Source of the DNA: Carnobacterium maltaromaticum DSM 20342
GTDB lineage: Bacteria > Bacillota > Bacilli > Lactobacillales > Carnobacteriaceae
Assembly (NCBI RefSeq): GCF_000744945.1
Contig: NZ_JQMX01000001.1
Location: 2,108,001 to 2,172,000 of the forward strand
Reading direction: 5' to 3'
Length of the DNA stretch: 64,000 nucleotides
A model generated the notes under the pieces. It was given only the letters and a program-made list of their open reading frames with translations. It ran no database searches and was not told the origin of the DNA. This document shows, one piece after another, positions 55,891-64,000 of this stretch. Position numbers and translations under genes: made by a program. Numbering within the stretch: the first letter of the stretch is position 1; every line of letters starts with the position of its first letter.

Positions 55891-56610
55891 TTATTTAAAA
55901 TAAGGTTTCAATAAATCCAATTCTCTCTGATTTAATGGACGATACGTTCCTACTGCTAAATCTTCATCCAAAGTTAAAGGTCCCATGGTTAGCCGCTTCA
56001 AGTAAGTTACTTTTTTTCCAACTGATAAAAACATTTTTTTAACTTGATGAAATTTACCTTCACTAATTGAAAGGAGAACATGACTTTCGATTGGACTTTG
56101 AGCTAAGATAGTTAGTTTAGCCGGTTTACACTGGATATCACCATGAAAAATAATGCCTTTATCAAATGCTTCTTGATCCTCAGTAGTTGCTAGGCCATTA
56201 ACCTTAACTTCATAGGTTTTAAAAATTTCTTTGTGAGGCACTAATAATTGATGCGCTAGCTGACCATTATCGGTAATCAGCAATAATCCTTCTGTATCTT
56301 TATCTAAGCGACCAACAGGAAATAATCCCGCTCGAATATCCTCAGGTGCTAATAAATCAAGTACCGTTTGATTTTCTTCGTCTCTAACAGCACTTACCAC
56401 ACCATTTGGCTTATTCAACATATAATATACATGAGTATTATGTGTGACCTTTTTTCCTGCAACTAAAATTTCTTGTAACTGTGAGTCTGCATTATAATTA
56501 TCTGTTAAAATAAGCTCACCATCAATGCGAACTTGTTTTCCCTTGATTAGCTTTTTGACTTGCCGTCTTGATCCATAACCAGTTTCTGATAATAATTTAT
56601 CTAATCGCAT
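55891..56610 (-). CDS. rsuA: 16S rRNA pseudouridine synthase (RsuA/RluB family)
   Basis: 239 residues. N-terminal S4 RNA-binding domain (MRLDKLLSETGYGSRRQVKK). The catalytic domain has the aspartate in VGRLDKDTEGLLLIT (Asp103), plus the family phrase ISEGKFHQVKKMF. It isomerises a uridine, probably U516 of 16S rRNA by E. coli numbering. The family also includes 23S enzymes. RBS AGAAGGAGAG. No operon partner is evident. Confidence 0.93.
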   Translation of the reverse strand: MRLDKLLSETGYGSRRQVKKLIKGKQVRIDGELILTDNYNADSQLQEILVAGKKVTHNTHVYYMLNKPNGVVSAVRDEENQTVLDLLAPEDIRAGLFPVGRLDKDTEGLLLITDNGQLAHQLLVPHKEIFKTYEVKVNGLATTEDQEAFDKGIIFHGDIQCKPAKLTILAQSPIESHVLLSISEGKFHQVKKMFLSVGKKVTYLKRLTMGPLTLDEDLAVGTYRPLNQRELDLLKPYFK

Positions 56611-56677
56611 AAAAACTCTCCTTCTAACTTGTTATTCATTAGCCTTAACATTGAACTATGTATTGGAAAATAAAAAC

Positions 56678-56710
56678 GAAGAGGCTAGGAATTTTCATCC
56701 TAGCCTCTTC
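56678..56710 (-). terminator. Terminator of fba
   Basis: GAAGAGGCTAGGA and TCCTAGCCTCTTC are perfectly complementary, followed on the minus strand by GTTTTTATTTT. Confidence 0.92.
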
Positions 56711-56753
56711 TATTCGTATGGAACATGGAGCATTACAGAAAACTTAGGTTTAA

Positions 56754-57620
56754 TTAAGCTTTTCCGTTTGAACCAAACCATTCAATTCTTTGTTCAACTA
56801 ACTCTTTAACAGCTGTTGTACCAGGAGCTAATAATTTACGAGGGTCAAAACCTTTACCTTCTAAATCTTTACCTTCTTCGATATATTTGCGTGTTGCTGC
56901 TGCAAATACTTCTTGACACTCAGTGTTAACGTTAATTTTTGAAACGCCTAATGAAATAGCTTTTTTAACTTGTTCAACTGGAATTCCAGATCCACCGTGT
57001 AATACTAATGGCATACCATCAGTAATATCAGCGATTGCTGATAATGTTTCAAAGCTTAAACCAGTCCAGTTAGATGGGTAAGAACCATGAATGTTACCAA
57101 TACCTGCTGCTAAGAAATCAATTCCTAAATCAGCAATAATTTTACATTCTTCTGGAGAAGCTAATTCACCAGTACCGATAATTCCGTCTTCTTCTCCGCC
57201 GATGCTTCCAACTTCACATTCAACAGAAACGCCTTTAGCATGAGCTTGTTTAACAACCTCTTTCGCTTTTTCAAGGTTTTCTTCGAATGGTAAATGAGAA
57301 CCATCAAACATAACTGAAGTATAACCAACACGGATACATTCTAGAGCATCTTCATAGTCACCATGATCTAAATGAAGAGCAACAGGAACAGTAATCCCCA
57401 TAGAGTCAATCAAGTTTTTAACTAGATTGTAACAAACTTCATAGCCACCCATATATTTTGCTGCGCCCATTGATGTTTGAATCATGACAGGTGCGTTAGA
57501 AGCTTGTGCTCCCTCTAAAATCGCTTTTGTCCACTCTAAGTTGTTTGTGTTAAATGCGCCAATCGCGTATTTACCTTCACGCGCTTTTTTTGTCATTTCT
57601 GCTGCTGATACTAATGCCAT
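56754..57620 (-). CDS. fba: Fructose-bisphosphate aldolase, class II
   Basis: 288 residues. The zinc site is VALHLDHGD near residues 80-88. Catalytic and phosphate loops are EVGSIGGEEDG, GIGNIHGSY, LHGGSGIP and KINVNTECQ. It cleaves fructose-1,6-bisphosphate in glycolysis in the cytosol. Full family length. RBS TTAGGAGGA. The 440 bases upstream hold no gene that I can support. Confidence 0.98.
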   Translation of the reverse strand: MALVSAAEMTKKAREGKYAIGAFNTNNLEWTKAILEGAQASNAPVMIQTSMGAAKYMGGYEVCYNLVKNLIDSMGITVPVALHLDHGDYEDALECIRVGYTSVMFDGSHLPFEENLEKAKEVVKQAHAKGVSVECEVGSIGGEEDGIIGTGELASPEECKIIADLGIDFLAAGIGNIHGSYPSNWTGLSFETLSAIADITDGMPLVLHGGSGIPVEQVKKAISLGVSKINVNTECQEVFAAATRKYIEEGKDLEGKGFDPRKLLAPGTTAVKELVEQRIEWFGSNGKA

Positions 57621-58020
57621 AAATTAATTCCTCCTAATGAAATTTTTTATTCCGTATTACTTAAATTCAACCTTGAAGTCCATTAATTTTGCAATTAATT
57701 TCAGCCATCGAAGAATTCAGGAATCTACTATCATATTGTATCAATATAATGGGAAAATTTCCATAAAGATGGCAAATAATTTTAAAAAAATCACATTTTT
57801 GTCCCGATTAGGTCATAAAATCAGTAAATTATTGGTAAATTTAATCAAAAAAGCGATTTATTGGTCTATTTTCGTCCCACTCATCTATAAATAACAACTT
57901 TCGTTAAATGCTTACCAAAGCAAAATTATTATTTTTATAACCTTAACTATATTAAATAGAGTCGTTTTTCCCCAAATACAACTTAAAAAATTTCGTTATT
58001 TGCTTATTTATTCGTGTAAA
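57621..58020. other. Non-coding gap upstream of fba
   Basis: About 400 AT-rich bases. They should contain the fba promoter, but no single TTGACA/TATAAT pair stands out. A short plus-strand frame (57637-57894) lacks a convincing ribosome site and is not called. Confidence 0.4.
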
Positions 58021-58056
58021 AAGGATTGAGCTGTTAAAAATAACAACTCAATCCTT
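58021..58056 (-). terminator. Terminator of the LPXTG repeat protein gene
   Basis: On the minus strand AAGGATTGAGTTGTTA-TTTT-TAACAGCTCAATCCTT followed by TTTAC; one mismatch. Confidence 0.88.
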
Positions 58057-58063
58057 CTATTTT

Positions 58064-61000
58064 TTATTCTTTTTGACGATCTTTATTTCGTTTATTTAAT
58101 AGGAATGCAATACCTGCTAAACTTAACAGGCTTCCCATCATTAAACTTTGATTTGCTGTTTCTGAGGTTTGCGGCAATTTCTCTTTTATTACTTTTGTTG
58201 GGTTTGATTCTTTTGTTAATGTTGTTGTTGGTCCACCAGTATTTGGCAACTGATTATTTCCTGGTTTTTCAGGTGTTACTGGTGGTATAACTGGATTCTT
58301 TTTGATTTCAAAAGTATCTGTCGTTATAGAAATCTCACCCTCAGTTGAAGTTTCTGTAACTGTCACCGTATACGAACCATCTTCTGTTGGAACAGGAATA
58401 TCTGGTCCTGTTCCAGTACTGATAATATTTCCATCCTTATCCTTAATTACCCACGTTAATGTTGAATCTGGTAATTTTTGACCTGCTGTAATTTTATCTG
58501 GGTTGAGCGGCTTTTCAATTTCAATAGTAGCATCTGGATGGCGAATAACAAATGTATCATTTACGATACTTATTTCACCTTCTGGGCTCGTTTCTGTAAT
58601 TTTAACTGTATACGTACCATTCTCTGTTGGAACAGGAATATCCTTACCAGAACCACTGCTAATTACAGTCCCGGATTCATCTGTAATTTCCCAGGTTAAC
58701 TCAGAATCAGGGATTTTTTGACCTCCTGTAATTGTCTCTGGATTGATTGGTTTAGAAACTTCAACTTCCGCTTTTGGATAACGGACTTCAAAGTTAACTG
58801 AAGCTGTATGAGCTTCACCTTCTAGACTTGTTTCTGTAGTTATTAACTGATAGTGCCCTTCTAATTTTGGTACCTCCGCATCAGTACCACTGCCTGTGCT
58901 AATAAGATTTCCTGCTAAATCTCTCACTTCCCAAGTTAAAGTCGAATCTGGTAATTCTTGACCTGCTGTAAGTTTACCTGGATTCACAGGTTTATCTACT
59001 TCTGCTGTAGCCTTGGGATGACGAATCTCAAAGTCCGATGAACTGACACTAGTTTCATTTTCAGGACTCGTTTCTGTTACTGTTACAGTATAGTGACCAT
59101 TGTCTGTAGGAACTGGAATATCTGAACCTGTACCACTACTAATTACCGTTCCATCTTGATCTGTAATTTCCCATGTCAATGTTGAATCCAGAATTTTTTG
59201 GCTTCCAGTAATTTTTTCTGGATTGACTGCTTTATCTACTTCAACTTCCGCTTGTGGATGGCGGATTTCAAAACTAGTCTCTGCAACACTAATTTCGTTT
59301 TCGGGACTGGTTTCGGTCACTAAAACTTTATATTTTCCTTCTTCAATTGGTACTGGAATATCTAAACCTGTGCCATTACTGATCACTACTCCATTTTCGT
59401 CAACAATTTCCCATGTTACTGTTGAATCTGAAATCTTATTTGTTGCTGTAATTTTTTCTGGATTAAAAGGTTGGTCCACAGCTACTGTTGCTTCTGGATG
59501 ACGAACTTCAAATTTCTTCCTATCTGAACTAATTTCGCCTTCTGGGCTTTTTTCTACAAGTGTAACTTGGTATTTCCCCTCATCTTCTGGAACAGGAATT
59601 TCAGTGCCTACTCCACTTGCAATAGCTTTTCCGTCCTCATCTGTAATTACCCAATAAACTTCTGAATCTGGAATTTTATGGGTTCCAGTAATTTTTTCAG
59701 GATTGATTGCTTTATCTACTATAACTTCCGCTTTTGGATGACGGATTTCAAAGTCAACATTTGCAATGCTGCTTTCTCCTTCTGGGCTGATTTCAGTTAC
59801 TGCTACTTGATATTTTCCTTCTTCGTCTGGTACAGGAATATCTAAACCTGTGCCACTACTAATAACCGTTCCAGTTTCATCTTTCATTTCCCATGTCACC
59901 GTTGAGTCTGAGATTTTATTTGTTGCTGTTATTTTTTCTGGATTAAAAGACTTATCAACTGTCACTGTTGCTTCTGGATGACGAATTTCAAAGTTAGTCT
60001 CAGCATTGCTACGTTCCCCTTCTGGACTTGTTTCGACTACAATTACTTTATATTTTCCTTCTTCGGTTGGTACGGGAATATCTAAGCCCGTTCCACTGTT
60101 AACGACTTTTCCATTTTCATCTTTGATCTCCCATGTTACTGTTGAATCTGGAATTTTATTTGTTGCCGTAATCTTCTCTGGGTTAAAGTGCTTGTCGACA
60201 GCTACTGTTGCTTCTGGGTGGCGAATCTCAAATTTAGCCACTGCAATACTAGTCTCGCCTTCTGGACTTGTTTCAGTTACTGCTACTGTATATTTTCCTT
60301 CTTCGTCTGGTACGGGAATATCTAAGCCTGTTCCACTATTAATGACTTTTCCAGTTTCATCTTTCATTTCCCACGTTACTGTTGAATCTGGGATTTTATT
60401 TGTTGCCGTAATTTTTTCTGGATTAAAAGGCTTATCAACTGTCACCGTTGCTTCTGGATGACGAATTTGAAAGTTAGTCTTAGCAATACTGATTTCGCCT
60501 TCTGGACTTGTTTCAGTTACCGTTACTGTATATTTTCCTTCTTCAACTGGTACTGGAATGTCTAATCCCGTTCCACTGTTAATGACTTTTCCATTTTCAT
60601 CTTTGATCTCCCATGTTACTGTTGAATCTGGGATTTTATTTGTTGCCGTAATCTTCTCAGGATTAAAAGGCTTGTCTACTGTTACAGTTGCTTTTGGATA
60701 GCGAATCTCAAAATTAGTTTCTGCATCTTTAAACAATCCTTCAACACTTGTTTCTCTGACTTTAACTGTATATTTCCCTTCTAAAGTAGGGACTGGAATC
60801 GTTGTTATATCCGTTCCTGATGCAACTACTGTGCCTGATTCATCAAAAATTTCCCAGCTACCAGTCGAGTTTGGTAGTTCCAATCCTGCTGTAATTTCTT
60901 TAGGATTAAATGGTTTTTCAACAGCTACTACAGGATCTGGACGGCGGATGCTAAAGGTATTTGTTGTCTCATCCGCTAAAGGATTGCCGTATTTAGTTTG

Positions 61001-61822
61001 ACTTGTAGAACTTACTGTATTTGTATAGTCCCCATTTGGCAGGCTTTCTAAAAAGTCTTTTGTTGGATTTCCAGAACCCGTCCATTCTCGTCCATCTGTG
61101 TGACGAATAACCCAAGTTTCATTTGAGGTGTCACTGTTGCTAGTATTTAGAATAGATTCAGGATTAATTGGCTTATCAACAATACTCTGAACTTCTAATT
61201 TTTGCATATTTATATATGCTCCAGCACTAATACTATTTTTCCCTGTCGGAAAAATAAAACGAACGTAATACTCACCTGTTGTTAAACCGTAATCTGCAAA
61301 TTTTACAACGGTACCGGGTTCATAATTTGTATCTGGTACAACTATTTGGCCATTTTCATCTTCAATATTAAACATCACTTGGCCTGTAACAACACGAGAA
61401 CCAATGTATTTAACTGCTATATTGGTTAATAAATCAAATGTAAAAGCCTCTTCGTCACCGTCAAAGCCAACATAGAAGCCGTCCATCTCAATTTCCCAAT
61501 CAGTCTCTCCAGCTCTGGAAATAGGTGGAATAATTGTTTCTGCTAAATTAGAAATTACTGCACTTTCTTGTTGTTTTACTTGTACTGGTTCAGTGAATTC
61601 TTCAGTAGTATTTTCTTCAACAACCTGGTCTTCTTCTATAACCGTCTCTTCTTCTGCAATACTGTTTTCTTCACTTATTTTTACTTTTTCATTTTTTTCA
61701 GTAGTGTCTTCTGTATTGACGATTGGTTCTACAGCCAACGCAGTCGATCCTATTTCTGTAGTTAACATACTTAAGGTCACCGAACAGACTGCTAGAGTCT
61801 TTAAAATATCATTTCTTTTCAT
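58064..61822 (-). CDS. LPXTG-type surface protein with eleven 80-residue repeats
   Basis: 1252 residues. A signal peptide (about 1-31, cleavage near ALAV) and a Glu-rich segment (about 35-85) precede a non-repeat beta domain (about 100-210). One divergent and eleven regular repeats of about 80 residues follow, each with DKP-NPEKIT, DST-TWEI, SGTG-DIPVP and TETSPEGE. The C-terminal anchor has LPNTG (1192-1196) and LPQTS (1216-1220), a hydrophobic helix and a KRNKDRQKE tail. The motif nearest the helix ends in Ser, not Gly. The repeats look like Ig-like beta sandwiches of wall adhesin stalks; the ligand is unknown. RBS GGAGGAGG. Monocistronic. Confidence 0.9.
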   Translation of the reverse strand: MKRNDILKTLAVCSVTLSMLTTEIGSTALAVEPIVNTEDTTEKNEKVKISEENSIAEEETVIEEDQVVEENTTEEFTEPVQVKQQESAVISNLAETIIPPISRAGETDWEIEMDGFYVGFDGDEEAFTFDLLTNIAVKYIGSRVVTGQVMFNIEDENGQIVVPDTNYEPGTVVKFADYGLTTGEYYVRFIFPTGKNSISAGAYINMQKLEVQSIVDKPINPESILNTSNSDTSNETWVIRHTDGREWTGSGNPTKDFLESLPNGDYTNTVSSTSQTKYGNPLADETTNTFSIRRPDPVVAVEKPFNPKEITAGLELPNSTGSWEIFDESGTVVASGTDITTIPVPTLEGKYTVKVRETSVEGLFKDAETNFEIRYPKATVTVDKPFNPEKITATNKIPDSTVTWEIKDENGKVINSGTGLDIPVPVEEGKYTVTVTETSPEGEISIAKTNFQIRHPEATVTVDKPFNPEKITATNKIPDSTVTWEMKDETGKVINSGTGLDIPVPDEEGKYTVAVTETSPEGETSIAVAKFEIRHPEATVAVDKHFNPEKITATNKIPDSTVTWEIKDENGKVVNSGTGLDIPVPTEEGKYKVIVVETSPEGERSNAETNFEIRHPEATVTVDKSFNPEKITATNKISDSTVTWEMKDETGTVISSGTGLDIPVPDEEGKYQVAVTEISPEGESSIANVDFEIRHPKAEVIVDKAINPEKITGTHKIPDSEVYWVITDEDGKAIASGVGTEIPVPEDEGKYQVTLVEKSPEGEISSDRKKFEVRHPEATVAVDQPFNPEKITATNKISDSTVTWEIVDENGVVISNGTGLDIPVPIEEGKYKVLVTETSPENEISVAETSFEIRHPQAEVEVDKAVNPEKITGSQKILDSTLTWEITDQDGTVISSGTGSDIPVPTDNGHYTVTVTETSPENETSVSSSDFEIRHPKATAEVDKPVNPGKLTAGQELPDSTLTWEVRDLAGNLISTGSGTDAEVPKLEGHYQLITTETSLEGEAHTASVNFEVRYPKAEVEVSKPINPETITGGQKIPDSELTWEITDESGTVISSGSGKDIPVPTENGTYTVKITETSPEGEISIVNDTFVIRHPDATIEIEKPLNPDKITAGQKLPDSTLTWVIKDKDGNIISTGTGPDIPVPTEDGSYTVTVTETSTEGEISITTDTFEIKKNPVIPPVTPEKPGNNQLPNTGGPTTTLTKESNPTKVIKEKLPQTSETANQSLMMGSLLSLAGIAFLLNKRNKDRQKE
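58300..60946 (-). repeat. Eleven 240-bp tandem coding repeats
   Basis: The 80-codon repeats 2-5 and 7 are the most similar, sharing the phrase TATNKI(P/S)DSTVTWE and long DNA identities. Repeats 1, 6 and 8-11 are more diverged. Recombination between near-identical units could change length in steps of 240 bp. Confidence 0.9.
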
Positions 61823-62095
61823 TTTGTTTTATCCTCCTCCATATTTTATAATTAATATAAACAAACAAATAATACACCTAGTTATTATAGCACCATATCC
61901 ATTGATTATTTTGTTTTTTTCTCCCTATTTAAGCGAAAAAAAATAATTTTTATTGTTTATATTTGTTTAACGTTATTAAATAGATTAACAAAAAACGCTC
62001 GTATCATTAATGTTTACTACGAAAATTCGTACAAACATTATTATCTTAAAATTTTAAAATATAGCTTCTATTTATTTAATTATGTTATATTTAAA

Positions 62096-62137
62096 ATAAG
62101 TTTATTTTTTCCTAACTCAAGGAAAAAATAAACTTAT
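62096..62137. repeat. Perfect 18-bp inverted repeat with a 6-nt loop
   Basis: ATAAGTTTATTTTTTCCT (62096-62113) is exactly complementary to 62120-62137. It lies alone in the gap between the metQ terminator and the LPXTG gene start. The stem itself is A/T-rich and no extra T-run follows it. The rest of 61823-62248 is AT-rich with nothing else recognised. Confidence 0.85.
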
Positions 62138-62248
62138 CTAACCAATTTTTAGGAATTAAGCATTTAGAATCCCTTAAAATTTTATTGACTCCTATGTACT
62201 TCGCTTGTCTGACACTATTTTCAAAATAAACACTATAAATAGACAAAA

Positions 62249-62290
62249 AAACTTCTAGCGAAATTTGATTAACCGAATTTCACTAGAAGC
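62249..62290 (-). terminator. Terminator of metQ
   Basis: On the minus strand CTTCTAGTGAAATT and AATTTCGCTAGAAG pair (one G-T) around about 10 bases, followed by TTTTTTT. Confidence 0.9.
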
Positions 62291-62312
62291 TTTCTATTTA
62301 TAAAAAATTTCC

Positions 62313-63149
62313 TTATTTTGCATCCCAAATTGGAATATCCGTACCATTTGTTGTTGAATCAATTAATTTTTTTGTTGCTTCTGTTTGATATTCTGCAACT
62401 ACCTTTTTATAGACTTTATTGTCTTTGTCCGCTTTGCGTGCTGCGATTACATTTTTGTATATATCTTTTACTTCCGAAATATTATCTGTGTCTAAATACA
62501 GTGCATCTTTCTTAGGACTAAAACCTGCATCTACTGCATAGTTTGTATTGACAACTGCTGCTGCTACATCTTGTAAAGAGCGCGCTGTTTGGGCAGCATC
62601 TAATTCTTTAATCTGAATATTTTTTGTATTTTCTGTAATATCATTAACAGTTGGAGAAGCAGCCTTTGTATCCAACTTAATCAAATCTAACGCTTGCAAG
62701 AGTAGTAAAGCACGTCCACCGTTTGTAACGTCATTTGGAATCGCGATAGAATCGCCATCTTTAAGCTCTTTTATATCTTTGATTTTTTCAGAGTAAATAC
62801 CTAATGGCGAAACAAAAGTAAAGCCAATCGGCGTTAAATCTGCATCATTATTTTTATTAAAATCTTCTAAAAAGGCCACATGCTGAAAGGCATTTAAGTC
62901 AATATCCCCGTTTTTCAATGCAATATTGGGCTGATTATAATCCGTAAATTCGACAACTTCCAAGTCAATGTTTTGATCTTTTAAGCGTTTAGCAACATCT
63001 TTCCAAATTTCGATTGCAGACTCACTAACTACCCCGATTTTTACTTTTTCAACTTTATCTGCTTTATCTCCGGTCCCTTTAGCGCCACATGCCCCTAAAA
63101 TAAAAATAAATGCTGCTGCCAATGTTATTAATCCAATTCTCTTTTTCAT
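62313..63149 (-). CDS. metQ: Methionine ABC transporter substrate-binding lipoprotein MetQ (NlpA family)
   Basis: 278 residues. Lipobox LGAC (Cys21), then the NlpA fold with KIGVVSESAIEIW, YNQPNIALKNGDIDLNAFQH and IAIPNDVTNGGRAL. It binds D/L-methionine outside the membrane for the MetNI transporter. The ATG at 63149 is chosen because GGGGAG lies 7 bases upstream; the TTG at 63155 is too close. It stands alone, without metN or metI, between a Met T-box and a terminator. Confidence 0.95.
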   Translation of the reverse strand: MKKRIGLITLAAAFIFILGACGAKGTGDKADKVEKVKIGVVSESAIEIWKDVAKRLKDQNIDLEVVEFTDYNQPNIALKNGDIDLNAFQHVAFLEDFNKNNDADLTPIGFTFVSPLGIYSEKIKDIKELKDGDSIAIPNDVTNGGRALLLLQALDLIKLDTKAASPTVNDITENTKNIQIKELDAAQTARSLQDVAAAVVNTNYAVDAGFSPKKDALYLDTDNISEVKDIYKNVIAARKADKDNKVYKKVVAEYQTEATKKLIDSTTNGTDIPIWDAK

Positions 63150-63239
63150 ACTCAATCTCCCCTTTTCTATCTATTCTCATTTCATTGCATATCTATTCAT
63201 CAAGTCTTGCCTTCCCTTTCTGAAGAATTAGGTAGTCAA

Positions 63240-63545
63240 AAGGACAACAAAAAAACCCTTTTACCAAGAAACTCTCTTTGAGTATTCTTAATAAAAGGGC
63301 GAAATTTTCGCGTTACCACCTTTTTTTACAGGTGCATCACTACATCTGTCTCTACCAGTACTTAAGCTGAAAAAAGCTTGTCAAACTGTGGCAATATAAC
63401 GGCTGCATCCGGAATGACCTAAAGGAGTTCTCTCCAGTTTAGCCATTCAACTCCAAGACCATGTTCAACTCTACTATCCACCACCTGTTCCCACCTAGCC
63501 AGGCTCTCTTTGCGCTTCATTTCAAGTTTACTCTTCTTTTCATCG
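63240..63545 (-). ncRNA. T-box leader (methionine) of metQ
   Basis: AAGGTGGTAACGCGAAAATTT (about 63305-63325) is the T-box, with AAC in place of the usual ACC. A terminator with AAACCC/GGGTTT-type arms and a T-run follows. Stem I begins AGAGAGCCTGGCTAGG. The specifier stretch reads GAAC-ATG-GTC-TTGGAGT (ATG at 63460-63462), a methionine codon, in agreement with the gene. Confidence 0.93.
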
Positions 63546-63635
63546 TTTTTTCACATTATTTTTTAATCTCTTTTTAATAATCATTAGTTTAGCACAGCGG
63601 TAAAATAAAAGTCAAGAAAATAATTTGAATTTCAA

Positions 63636-64000
63636 TTAAAATTTGAACAAGGAACTCATAGGTACATTTTCATGAATCCGTTTAATACCCTCACCCATTA
63701 ACTGAGAACACGTAATAATTTCTAAGTTTTCTGGCGTTCTCTTTTCCGTTAAATCAATTGAATCCGTGACGCAGATTTTTTTAATCGGAGCATTCTCTAA
63801 TATTTCTGTCGCATTAGCTGAAAACAAACCGTGTGAAGCGCAAGCATAAACTTCTTTGGCACCACTGTCCATTAAAACATTGGCCGCCTTAGCTAATGTT
63901 TCGCCAGTATTAATCATATCATCGATCATGATACACGTTTTCCCAGTGATATTTCCAATTACATAACCGGACTCTTCTCCGTTTTCATCAACATGTTGAT
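63636..64000 (-). CDS. prs: Ribose-phosphate pyrophosphokinase, C-terminal part (runs off the window)
   Basis: The frame continues past the right edge; about 121 C-terminal residues are present. The PRPP-binding loop reads CIMIDDMINTGETL. SHGLFSANA and VTDSIDLTE are typical of Prs, and the end is MSSLFKF. The enzyme makes PRPP from ribose-5-phosphate and ATP. The loop has NTGET where canonical Prs has DTAGT, and the sequence resembles the second Prs paralogue common in Lactobacillales. The N-terminal ATP site cannot be checked here. Confidence 0.9.
   Translation of the reverse strand, partial: QHVDENGEESGYVIGNITGKTCIMIDDMINTGETLAKAANVLMDSGAKEVYACASHGLFSANATEILENAPIKKICVTDSIDLTEKRTPENLEIITCSQLMGEGIKRIHENVPMSSLFKF

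Noticed and set aside
57637..57894. 85-codon plus-strand frame upstream of fba
   Set aside because: No convincing ribosome site; opposite to neighbouring genes; likely promoter region.
60006..60461. Plus-strand frame of 151 codons inside the adhesin gene
   Set aside because: It is the antisense of the 240-bp repeats and lacks start signals.

Overview
The window is low-GC, densely packed Firmicute DNA that looks like a Lactobacillales chromosome, most likely Carnobacterium or a close relative. The evidence is serine and methionine T-box leaders, WxL/DUF916 surface-protein loci, Mga-like regulators, LPXTG anchors, a partial Prs paralogue and strong TTGACA-17-TATAAT promoters. The genus is inferred from gene families, not from a search. 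Almost all genes are on the minus strand. No phage, insertion sequence, tRNA or CRISPR array was seen.

Layout. The left edge (1-250) carries tandem promoters and a leader that fit an rRNA operon running off the window on the minus strand. At 1.2-10.4 kb is WxL locus 1: an Mga-like regulator, a DUF916/DUF3324 protein, three small WxL proteins, a stop-less LPXTG::WxL fusion, a 73-aa protein, a PrfA/Crp-like regulator and a divergent second Mga-like regulator. At 10.5-22.3 kb is a core-gene block: msrA, serS with its T-box, a P-type cation ATPase with an attenuator leader, dacA, a VanSR-like two-component system, a MurE-type ligase and an HAD-family lipoprotein. At 22.8-36.4 kb is WxL locus 2, which is collinear with locus 1: an Mga-like regulator, two giant WxL proteins of about 1,250-1,270 aa, a DUF916/DUF3324 protein, two small WxL proteins, a second LPXTG::WxL fusion and a 71-aa protein.

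At 37-46.4 kb lie guaB, an allantoin permease-allantoinase pair behind a cre-like site, and a beta-glucoside PTS/6-phospho-beta-glucosidase group with an RpiR regulator. At 46.5-57.6 kb lie a membrane GGDEF protein, a double-domain surface nucleotidase with an FPATG anchor, a PhnA-like protein, a release-factor-like protein preceded by a 122-bp tandem repeat, an M20 amidohydrolase behind a T-box with an apparent Met specifier, rsuA and fba. At 58-64 kb lie an LPXTG adhesin with eleven 80-residue repeats, metQ behind its own Met T-box, and the C-terminal part of a PRPP synthetase.

How the parts fit. The WxL loci encode peptidoglycan-binding WxL proteins, membrane-anchored DUF916/DUF3324 partners and a sortase substrate, so each should assemble a cell-surface complex. 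The most unusual signal is that in both loci the small LPXTG protein and the first WxL protein are one continuous reading frame. Each frame has a strong internal ribosome binding site just before the second signal peptide. This arrangement, the paired 71/73-aa proteins and the giant double-domain WxL proteins are the best candidates here for an undescribed system.
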